Assembly: GCA_005773695.1 (NCBI GenBank)
Contig: SXHM01000199.1
Span: 1-13,142 of the forward strand
Reading direction: 5' to 3'
Length of the DNA stretch: 13,142 nucleotides
DNA from: Bacteroidota bacterium
GTDB lineage: Bacteria; Bacteroidota; Bacteroidia; SXHM01
The notes under the pieces are model-generated. The model saw nothing but the letters and a program-made list of their open reading frames with translations, was not told the origin of the DNA and did no database searches. Below, in pieces: positions 7,198 through 13,142 of this stretch. The stretch's first letter is position 1. Each line of letters opens with the position of its first letter. Both the position numbers and the translations under genes were made by a program.

Positions 7198-8508
7198 CTA
7201 TTCGCTGATAGCAATCTTTATTTTCTTATTCTTAATCTTCTCATCACGTATCAGCTTCAACACCTGATCCACCCTATGGTTACTTACGGCAGCATAGGAC
7301 GAATGGTCCAGTACCTCAATCAAACCCAGCTCATCTTTTGCCAGTTGTCCTTTTTGTAACAACATACCCACAATATCCATTTTATTAATCTTTTCCTTTT
7401 TGCCGGCAGCTATGTATAAGGTGCGCCAGCGTGCTTTGGGAGGCAATACGTTTTTGTCGGGCAATGTTTCCTGTTCCGGTTTTTCATCAATAAAAGGCGG
7501 AATATGATCGTTTACCGAGAGCAGTAAATAAGCAGTGCCTTCGGCATTCATACGTGCTGTTCTTCCGTTGCGGTGGGTAAAAATATCCTGTGCTGGCGGC
7601 AGCTGATAATGAATAACAGCTTCAATTTCGGGTATATCCAATCCACGCGAGGCAAGGTCGGTTGTTATAAGTAAACGGTGGCTGCCGTTGCGGAATTTTA
7701 TCAGCGCACGTTCACGGTCTTCCTGTTCCAGACCACCGTGAAAAACACCGTGTGCTAATCCTTTTCCGCTCAGCAAAATACTGATGCGTTCCACTGCATC
7801 GCGGTGATTACAGAATACCAGTGTAGATTTATTCTGCAGCTTACAGATCAGCGCAAATAATACATTCAGCTTATCGGTATCCTCTGCCTGAATATATTTC
7901 AATTTTAAAGTAACGGTTGTGGGCGAACCGGTGTTCAGGTAATTCAGTTCAACCGGGTTGTGCGCACCCGTAAACGAAGGTATCTCTTTCATGGCCGTAG
8001 CCGAAGTAAGAATACGCCTTTTCAGACCTCTTAAGTTGCCGATAATGGCCGACATCTCGTCTTTAAAACCAAGGTCTAATGCTTTGTCAAACTCATCCAA
8101 AACCAGTGTGTGTATACTTGCCGTGTCTACATTGTTATGTTGAATGTGGTAGGCAATCCGGCCCGGTGTGCCCACCAGCACCGCAGGCGGGTGCGAGAGA
8201 TTGTTTTTCTCCGTGCGGGTACTGTGTCCGCCATAGCAGCAGTTGATTTTAAAGCCGGTATTCATTTGCTTAAACACCTGTTCAATCTGCAAACCCAACT
8301 CCCGCGAAGGAACAATGATGAGTGCCTGCACACCTTTTTCTTCTGATTTTAAACTGCTCAACACAGGCAACAGAAACCCTAATGTTTTTCCCGAACCCGT
8401 AGGCGAAAGCAGCAGAATGTTTTCTGCAGTTTTAGCAGCTTCCAGTGTAGCAAGCTGCATAGTATTTAAAGAAGTAATCTTTAAATTTTCAAGTATTTTT
8501 TCAAACAT
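7198..8508 (-). CDS. DbpA-like DEAD-box ATP-dependent RNA helicase with DEFD motif II
   Basis: The 436-residue protein has a minimal DEAD-box core: Q-motif region (T-M-Q, 16-18), motif I S-P-T-G-S-G-K-T (35-42), Ia V-P-S-R-E-L (66-71), Ib T-P-G-R (114-117), motif II D-E-F-D (138-141) in place of D-E-A-D, motif III T-S-A-T (168-171), motif V T-D-L-A-S-R-G-L-D (283-291) and motif VI H-R-N-G-R-T-A-R (312-319). Residues about 362-434 (L-Y-I-A-A-G-K-K-E-K-I-N-K-M-D-I-V-G and onwards) resemble the C-terminal RNA-binding domain of DbpA, which in E. coli binds 23S rRNA helix 92 and helps 50S assembly. The same role is plausible but not proven. Motif II and VI changes keep the catalytic D, E and R residues, so ATPase activity is expected. 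The ATG at 8508 gives a complete core. Confidence 0.88.
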   Translation of the reverse strand: MFEKILENLKITSLNTMQLATLEAAKTAENILLLSPTGSGKTLGFLLPVLSSLKSEEKGVQALIIVPSRELGLQIEQVFKQMNTGFKINCCYGGHSTRTEKNNLSHPPAVLVGTPGRIAYHIQHNNVDTASIHTLVLDEFDKALDLGFKDEMSAIIGNLRGLKRRILTSATAMKEIPSFTGAHNPVELNYLNTGSPTTVTLKLKYIQAEDTDKLNVLFALICKLQNKSTLVFCNHRDAVERISILLSGKGLAHGVFHGGLEQEDRERALIKFRNGSHRLLITTDLASRGLDIPEIEAVIHYQLPPAQDIFTHRNGRTARMNAEGTAYLLLSVNDHIPPFIDEKPEQETLPDKNVLPPKARWRTLYIAAGKKEKINKMDIVGMLLQKGQLAKDELGLIEVLDHSSYAAVSNHRVDQVLKLIRDEKIKNKKIKIAISE

Positions 8509-8543
8509 GGTTGGTTTTTAGGTAACAGCAAAATTCAACAGAA

Positions 8544-8579
8544 TATGCGTAAATTAAGCATACTAAATTAAGGAGTATG
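8544..8579. other. Two overlapping, mutually exclusive short hairpins between M1 peptidase end and helicase start
   Basis: TATGC (8544-8548) can pair with GCATA (8558-8562), or CATACT (8559-8564) can pair with AGTATG (8574-8579); the two stems share bases 8559-8562. Both are short and AT-rich, with loops of 9 bases. They lie in the 81-base gap before the helicase start on the minus strand. They might mark the transcript end of the aminopeptidase gene or part of the helicase leader, but chance is a fair explanation. Confidence 0.2.
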
Positions 8580-8589
8580 GAAACAAGTA

Positions 8590-9354
8590 TCAGTTCTGTA
8601 TCTGCCTCACGATTTCCGATTGCCAACTTAGCCAGTTTTTCGAAACAAGATAATCGTCCATCATTTTGCGGTATTCATTTTTTGCATAGAAATACCTTAG
8701 TGTTTCTGTTGCAGGACCTGCCAGGCGGCTATTGTTGCTGAAAGCTGCATCCAGTGTATTGGCCAAAGCTTTTTCATCAAAATAATCTAACTTTTTAAGT
8801 GAAGTAAAAGCATTTTGGCGTGTCATAAATTCGTAGGAATTAGAACTAAATGCAACCAACTTATCCAAAGCTGTTTTATCGGTTTTTGATGAATATTCTA
8901 ACCATTTTACCATAACATTTCTTCCTCTAGTTCCTTCAACACCTTTCGTTTTTTCTAAATAAGTTGTTGTTTTTTCAGGATACTGAATACAAAGTTTTTC
9001 TAAAGCCAGCGTAATGGTTTCGTACGATGCTTCAGCCAGTAATTTCTCGTATTCCCCCAGCAATGCTGCAGGAATGTTTTTTACATGTGTAATTACTGCT
9101 TTGCGAACCTGCGCATCTTTATGGTTAATGGCTTTGGTAATCAATTCATGACTTTTACTGTCTTTTTCATTTACCAACTGATATACCACTTCCGATTTTA
9201 TGCCGTGAAATACTTCTTTGTTAAAAAGATTCAAAAGCAAGTCCTGTTTTTCTGCAAGCTCGGTGTTGCGCAGTGCAAGCAAAGCATCGTAACGGTCAAT
9301 CATGTTGGGCGCTTTCATTGCCTGCGCTTTCAGCATCTCCAGTGACTTTTTGAA
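8590..9354 (-). pseudogene. Detached C-terminal helical domain of the M1 aminopeptidase (beyond in-frame TAA)
   Basis: After the TAA at 9357-9355 the same frame continues as F-K-K-S-L-E-M-L-K-A-Q-A and runs 254 residues to TGA at 8592-8590. The first ATG after the stop is at 9336, giving 248 residues. The content is alpha-helical with HEAT-like helix pairs (for example D-R-Y-D-A-L-L-A-L-R-N, A-I-N-H-K-D-A-Q-V-R-K-A-V-I), typical of the C-terminal domain that follows the catalytic part in Bacteroidota M1 aminopeptidases of about 800-850 residues. On its own it lacks a signal peptide, so if translated separately from 9336 it would stay in the cytoplasm and not meet its exported partner. GGAG directly abuts the ATG at 9336, too close to act as a normal ribosome binding site. 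I read this as the severed half of one gene. Confidence 0.75.
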
Positions 9355-11010
9355 TTAAAATGACTTCATCACATCGCTGTTGGGATCAAACAATACAAAG
9401 CTTACTTTTTTACTTAGTATATTTTCTAATTTCACTTCGTGGTGCTGGTTTTCTATCCAAGCAGTTTTGCTATCCTTGGTTCCATCGGAATAATGCACTT
9501 CAAAAGCGATTGGCATCTTAAAAAGGCCCACGACATCGCTCAACTCATGCTCCTGCGAAACCGAGAACACCGTTTGTTGTTTGCCGTTTTCGGTTTCCTC
9601 ACGATAGGTAACAACATAGTGTGGTTCACCACCTTTGTAAATCCATTCTTCCCAAAACCAGTCCAGCGATTTGCCCAGCGTTTCATGAAAAGCAACCAGC
9701 AAATCTTCCGAATCCACATTCTGGTATTTATGTTTTTCTAAATAGTGTTTAATTGATTTGTTAAACGCCTCGCGGCTGGTAACATACTTCAGCATGTGCA
9801 GGACTGTAGAGCCTTTCGGGTAATGGCGTACCGAACCTGCTTCGCTGTGCGCAACCGGTTTTTTATCCTGCCTGGATGCATCCAATGCTTTGTTTACCGC
9901 CTCTCTGCGTGCCCAATCAAAATGGTCCTGACCGAAAACTTCACGCTCAGATGTAAGGTTGTAATGCGTGGCAAAACTTTCCTGAAGCCAATGGTGTGAT
10001 GCACTGCGCGCAGTTACCAGATCACCAAACCATTGATGCGCCAGTTCATGTGCATTAACCGCAACATAATTGCGATCTAAATACGAGCGCTCATCCACCA
10101 AGAAAAAATCACCGAACAAAGTTGCGGTTGTATTTTCCATAGCACCATACATAAAGTCTTGCACAGGTATTTGTGAGTATGATTCCCATCCGTAAGGCAC
10201 ACCTATTTCTTTTTCAAAAAAATCAAACATCTCAACAGAGTATCGGTAGGTTGGCTCAACACGGTTCTTGTATTCGGGGTAATACCATAGTTGAATAGGA
10301 ACACCCGAAGCTGACTTCCGTTCTTCTATTTCATACTTACCAATGCCCAGCATCATTAAATAAGTAGTGTGCGGCTTTTGCATTTTATAATGCCATGTCT
10401 TGGTACCGTTACCATTGTCTTTTTCATTTAGTTTAGTACCGTTGGAAAGTACTTTGTACTCTTTATCAAAGGTTACCACTACTTCGGTTGTTAGTTTATC
10501 GTTCTGCTCATCATAGCATGGAATCCAGTGGCGGTTATCCGTACCTTGTCCCTGTGTCCATATTTGTTTGCGGCTCAAATTATTTGGATCATTCCAGCCG
10601 GTAAAATATATGCCTTTGCGCGGGGTGGCTTCGTATTCCAATACAAGGTCGTGCGTTTGTTCCCAGTGTAAAGTAGAACCCGGATAAATAGTAATTCCGT
10701 TTTTGTCTGTTTTGTATTTTGTTACAACACCATCTAATTTCACATTTTTAAATGTGATACCGGGAGCATCTAAAAAAATAGAATCAACCTCGTGCTGGAG
10801 TACTATAAACGTGTGCGTTACAATTCCTTTTACCAACCCTTTTTGCGGCTCAAAGGCAACTTCTAATTTCAGGTGCTGCATATCAACGCTGTGTTCACGC
10901 GGAGCAAGGGCTTTGTCAAAAATATAGGAGCGGGTTTGAACCTGTGCCTGTGTTTGCAGAGCCATTAATGCAGCTTGCAGAACTAAAAATAGGGAAAGTT
11001 GTTTTTTCAT
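9355..11010 (-). CDS. M1-family zinc aminopeptidase, catalytic part, exported; truncated by TAA
   Basis: From ATG 11010 the protein is 551 residues and starts with a clear signal peptide (M-K-K-Q-L-S-L-F-L-V-L, cleavage near T-Q-A-Q). A frame open from ATG 11085 would add 25 non-signal-like residues and overlap pcm, so I prefer 11010. Numbered from that Met, the exopeptidase motif G-A-M-E-N is at 289-293, zinc ligands are in H-E-L-A-H (321-325) with the third ligand Glu344 exactly 18 residues on, and the catalytic Tyr is probably Tyr397 in H-Y-P-K-G-S. The catalytic apparatus is thus complete. The protein ends at F-D-P-N-S-D-V-M-K-S-F with TAA, where homologues run on into a helical C-terminal domain; that domain is encoded immediately downstream in the same frame. 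It would trim N-terminal residues from peptides in the periplasm. pcm ends 40 bases upstream. Confidence 0.88.
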   Translation of the reverse strand: MKKQLSLFLVLQAALMALQTQAQVQTRSYIFDKALAPREHSVDMQHLKLEVAFEPQKGLVKGIVTHTFIVLQHEVDSIFLDAPGITFKNVKLDGVVTKYKTDKNGITIYPGSTLHWEQTHDLVLEYEATPRKGIYFTGWNDPNNLSRKQIWTQGQGTDNRHWIPCYDEQNDKLTTEVVVTFDKEYKVLSNGTKLNEKDNGNGTKTWHYKMQKPHTTYLMMLGIGKYEIEERKSASGVPIQLWYYPEYKNRVEPTYRYSVEMFDFFEKEIGVPYGWESYSQIPVQDFMYGAMENTTATLFGDFFLVDERSYLDRNYVAVNAHELAHQWFGDLVTARSASHHWLQESFATHYNLTSEREVFGQDHFDWARREAVNKALDASRQDKKPVAHSEAGSVRHYPKGSTVLHMLKYVTSREAFNKSIKHYLEKHKYQNVDSEDLLVAFHETLGKSLDWFWEEWIYKGGEPHYVVTYREETENGKQQTVFSVSQEHELSDVVGLFKMPIAFEVHYSDGTKDSKTAWIENQHHEVKLENILSKKVSFVLFDPNSDVMKSF

Positions 11011-11050
11011 GCGGGTAAAAGTATAAAGAAGTAAATAATGAAATACTAAA

Positions 11051-11698
11051 CTATTTTCCCGCCTTGTCTTCCAACAAAGGCACAAAACGGAAGTCTCCGT
11101 GTTCCTTTATTTCGTTTTTAGATACAGAGTGTTTAATTAAAGTCTTCATTACCTGCTCTTTTCCTTCGCCAACGGGAATTACAAGAATACCGCCTACTTT
11201 CAGTTGATCAATTAATGCAGGAGGAATAAAAGGTGCGCCTGCTGTTACAATTATTTTATCAAAAGGTGCGTAGGAGGATAGTCCCAGATAACCATCGCCA
11301 TAAAATGTTTTAACGTTGTAGCCAAGCTCTGAAAGTAAAGGACGGGCTGTGTCGTGTAACAATTTTTGCCGCTCGATAGAATAAACCCTTGCACCGCACT
11401 CGGCAAGTACAGAGCTCTGGTAACCTGAGCCTGTGCCTATTTCCAAGACTTTCTCATTTCTTTTAAGTTCTAATAATTCTGTTTGTTTAGCAACAGTATA
11501 AGGTTGTGAAATTGTTTGTCCGGCACCAATACGAAAAGCCTTGTCTTCATAAGCATGTTCTTCAAAAGCTTTGTCAAGAAAAAGATGCCGCGGAATTTTT
11601 TCAATAGCATCAAGCACAACTGTGTTCTTTATTCCTTTTAGCAGCAGAACTTGTCTCAACTGCTTACGCATGCCTTTATGGCGGAAAGTATCAATCAT
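11051..11698 (-). CDS. pcm: Protein-L-isoaspartate O-methyltransferase
   Basis: This 215-residue protein repairs age-damaged proteins by methylating L-isoaspartyl residues with S-adenosylmethionine, which lets them revert to normal aspartyl linkages. Family signatures are the isoaspartate-binding G-Q-T-I-S-Q-P (60-66), the SAM loop V-L-E-I-G-T-G-S-G-Y-Q (84-94), the acidic ribose-binding position in Y-S-I-E-R (106-110), I-V-T-A-G-A-P-F-I-P-P-A-L (150-162), L-K-V-G-G-I-L-V-I-P-V-G (166-177) and a C-terminal F-V-P-L (205-208). The length is normal for bacterial Pcm. It is the first gene of the minus-strand run and is divergent from the oxidoreductase gene, with 131 bases between the two starts. 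Confidence 0.95.
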   Translation of the reverse strand: MIDTFRHKGMRKQLRQVLLLKGIKNTVVLDAIEKIPRHLFLDKAFEEHAYEDKAFRIGAGQTISQPYTVAKQTELLELKRNEKVLEIGTGSGYQSSVLAECGARVYSIERQKLLHDTARPLLSELGYNVKTFYGDGYLGLSSYAPFDKIIVTAGAPFIPPALIDQLKVGGILVIPVGEGKEQVMKTLIKHSVSKNEIKEHGDFRFVPLLEDKAGK

Positions 11699-11811
11699 TT
11701 GTCAATAGTAGGAATTATAGCAAACATCGTTTGAATGCGATTAGGATTGTTTTCAACACACTGCCTTTAAAAAACGATTGAGATTGACAAATATACCTCC
11801 TGCATAAGGAG

Positions 11812-11819
11812 TACTTTTG
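11812..11819 (+). promoter_or_regulatory. Possible Bacteroidota -7 promoter box before the oxidoreductase gene
   Basis: TACTTTTG matches the Bacteroidota -7 consensus TAnnTTTG exactly. It would place the transcript start only a few bases before ATG 11830, giving an almost leaderless message. A TTG at 11784-11786 is 25 bases upstream, longer than the usual spacing to the -33 box, so the call is tentative. Confidence 0.3.
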
Positions 11820-11829
11820 GACTTATTAG

Positions 11830-12825
11830 ATGGATAAAAAACTAAAAATTGGTGTTTTGGGCGCGGGTCATCTCGGGATGATCCACATCAAACTACTGAA
11901 AGAAATTCCTGCCTACACCGTCATGGGCTTTTACGACCCTGACCTTGAGCGCAGCGTAAAAGCGCAGGAAACACATTCGGTAAACAGTTTTAAATCCATG
12001 AAAGAACTGATGGAGCATTGTGATGTGATAGATATTGTAACCCCTACGGTTACCCATTATGATTGTGCGGCAATGGCACTGCGAAGGTCAAAACATGTTT
12101 TTATTGAAAAGCCAGTAACCAATACTTTAGGTGAAGCCCGCAGGCTTGCTAACCTTGCCCGCGAAGCCGGAACAGTGGTTCAGATAGGGCATGTAGAACG
12201 ATTCAATCCTGCTTTTATGGCTGCAAAGCCTTATTGCGGACAGCCAATGTTTATTGAGGCCCACCGTTTGGCACAATTCAATCCACGCGGTACAGATGTA
12301 CCTGTGGTGTTGGATTTAATGATTCACGATATTGATATTGTTTTGAATATCGTTAAGGCTAATGTAAGACGCATCAGCGCAAGTGGGGTGGCTGTCGTAA
12401 GCGATTCGCCCGATATTGCCAATGCACGTATTGAGTTTGACAATGGTTGTGTTGCCAACTTAACAGCCAGCCGCATCTCTATGAAACAGATGCGCAAAAC
12501 CCGCATCTTTCAGAGGGATGCATACATAGCAATTGATTTCCTGAAAAAGAAAACAGACATTATACGCCTGTCGCACATTGAGGGCGAACCTAATCCCGAT
12601 ACCATGTTTATTGATTTAGGTGTTGGAAAAGGAAAAAAAGCAATTACATTTGAAGCCCCGGAAGTGCCCGACACCAATGCAATAAAAATGGAATTGGAAA
12701 CATTTGCAGATGCTATTAACACCAATAAAACCCCTGTGGTTACTATTGACGATGGCTATAAGGCATTGGAAGTTGCGTATAAAATCATTGATAAGTTTCA
12801 CATAAGCAGCACGCTATTGAAATAA
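11830..12825 (+). CDS. Gfo/Idh/MocA-family NAD(P)-dependent oxidoreductase
   Basis: The 331-residue protein has an N-terminal Rossmann fold with I-G-V-L-G-A-G-H-L-G (7-16) for NAD(P) binding, an acidic residue after strand 2 (F-Y-D-P-D, 34-38), the V-T-P-T-V-T-H segment (70-76) and the family's E-K-P motif with the likely catalytic Lys94. The C-terminal half carries G-H-V-E-R-F-N-P-A-F (120-129) and L-M-I-H-D-I-D (163-169), which holds the second conserved catalytic region. The family reduces or oxidises sugars, inositols and related cyclic compounds, and the substrate cannot be told from sequence. No sugar-biosynthesis gene is visible nearby. The start ATG 11830 begins M-D-K-K-L-K-I-G, the expected spacing to the glycine motif. 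Confidence 0.9.
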   Translation: MDKKLKIGVLGAGHLGMIHIKLLKEIPAYTVMGFYDPDLERSVKAQETHSVNSFKSMKELMEHCDVIDIVTPTVTHYDCAAMALRRSKHVFIEKPVTNTLGEARRLANLAREAGTVVQIGHVERFNPAFMAAKPYCGQPMFIEAHRLAQFNPRGTDVPVVLDLMIHDIDIVLNIVKANVRRISASGVAVVSDSPDIANARIEFDNGCVANLTASRISMKQMRKTRIFQRDAYIAIDFLKKKTDIIRLSHIEGEPNPDTMFIDLGVGKGKKAITFEAPEVPDTNAIKMELETFADAINTNKTPVVTIDDGYKALEVAYKIIDKFHISSTLLK

Positions 12826-12854
12826 TTCTACTCTAAAGTTTTACATAAAATGGT

Positions 12855-12880
12855 TGTTACCCTGAGCGAAGCAGAAGGGC
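12855..12880. repeat. Short REP-like element (CCCTGAGCGAAG...AAGGG type)
   Basis: The segment contains CCCTGAGCGAAGCAGAAGGG (12860-12879), with CCCT and AGGG at the ends. From memory, near-identical sequences of the form CCCTGAGCGAAGTCGAAGGG are dispersed intergenic repeats in many Bacteroidota genomes. Here it sits in the 82-base gap between the oxidoreductase stop and the lipoprotein start. Other copies cannot be checked within the window. Confidence 0.5.
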
Positions 12881-12907
12881 AATATGATGACAACGTTTTT
12901 AAAATTA

Positions 12908-13142
12908 ATGAAAGTGAATTATTTTAACTCCTGGTTTCTGGTACTTGCCATTTTCCTCCTGGCTCTTTCCTCCTGCGAATTAATCAACCCCGATGAAGGA
13001 ATTCCCTCTTACATTCAGATTGATACTATTACACTTTCCACTGACTATGCAGCAGAAGGTTCTGCTTCTCACAAAATTACCGATGCCTGGGTATATGTGG
13101 ATGATGAATTAGTGGGTGCATATGAGTTACCTGCAACTATTC
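12908..13142 (+). CDS. Lipoprotein of unknown function, N-terminal part (runs off the window)
   Basis: Translation from ATG 12908 gives a lipoprotein signal peptide with hydrophobic core F-L-V-L-A-I-F-L-L-A-L and lipobox L-S-S-C, Cys23 being the acylation site. The visible 78 residues continue with I-P-S-Y-I-Q-I-D-T-I-T-L-S-T and then H-K-I-T-D-A-W-V-Y-V-D-D and G-A-Y-E-L-P. From memory the same pattern occurs in a family of uncharacterised Bacteroidota lipoproteins, with a beta-sandwich-like look. In-frame ATGs at 12884 and 12887 would lengthen the n-region by 8 or 7 residues; I prefer 12908 because it gives a signal peptide of usual length and is clear of the repeat at 12855-12880. Same strand as the oxidoreductase, so possibly cotranscribed. 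Confidence 0.75.
   Translation, partial: MKVNYFNSWFLVLAIFLLALSSCELINPDEGIPSYIQIDTITLSTDYAAEGSASHKITDAWVYVDDELVGAYELPATI

Noticed and set aside
11011..11085. Upstream ATG at 11085 as start of the M1 aminopeptidase
   Set aside because: It would overlap pcm by 35 bases and add 25 residues before an otherwise standard signal peptide starting at ATG 11010.
1..13142. CRISPR array, tRNA or rRNA genes, transposase, integrase or phage genes
   Set aside because: I saw no regularly spaced direct repeats, no cloverleaf or rRNA-like sequence, and no protein with recombinase or phage motifs.

Overview
The window looks like a chromosomal segment of a Bacteroidota bacterium (roughly the Chitinophagales/Sphingobacteriales/Flavobacteriales breadth; I cannot place it more finely). 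The evidence is moderate-to-low GC, the near absence of Shine-Dalgarno sequences before most starts, many secreted proteins with signal peptides ending in A-x-A-Q, a short outer-membrane beta-barrel, a lipoprotein with an L-S-S-C lipobox, RHS/YD-like secreted protein repeats, and M1 peptidases of a type common in this phylum.

Layout. Bases 2-442 (+) are the C-terminus of a large protein, probably an M1-family peptidase with a barrel-like tail. Eight bases later is a compact two-gene toxin-antitoxin module (451-896, +) whose genes share an ATGA overlap; its 54-codon first gene is easily missed. It converges on a penicillin-acylase/PvdQ-like Ntn hydrolase (906-3005, -). A 400-base stretch without a convincing gene follows, then a secreted DUF4056-type protein (3406-4485, -) and a divergent YD-repeat-like secreted protein (4604-5398, +) broken by an in-frame TGA.

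From 5400 to 11698 there are five consecutive minus-strand genes with gaps of 40-81 bases: pcm (protein repair methyltransferase), an M1 aminopeptidase split by an in-frame TAA, a DbpA-like DEAD-box helicase with a DEFD motif II, an outer-membrane beta-barrel protein, and rlmF (23S rRNA m6A1618 methyltransferase). The helicase and rlmF both point to ribosome biogenesis; pcm and the aminopeptidase to protein maintenance and turnover. The last 1.4 kb (+) carry a Gfo/Idh/MocA oxidoreductase, divergent from pcm, and the start of a lipoprotein gene that runs off the window.

The most notable features are (i) two genes each interrupted by a single in-frame stop codon with coding sense continuing in the same frame, (ii) a palindromic repeat that forms the C-terminal codons of rlmF, (iii) a second repeat-like palindrome before the lipoprotein gene, and (iv) the small toxin-antitoxin pair. 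I saw no tRNA, rRNA, CRISPR array, transposase, phage gene or clear novel multi-gene defence system; most of the window is ordinary housekeeping and envelope content.
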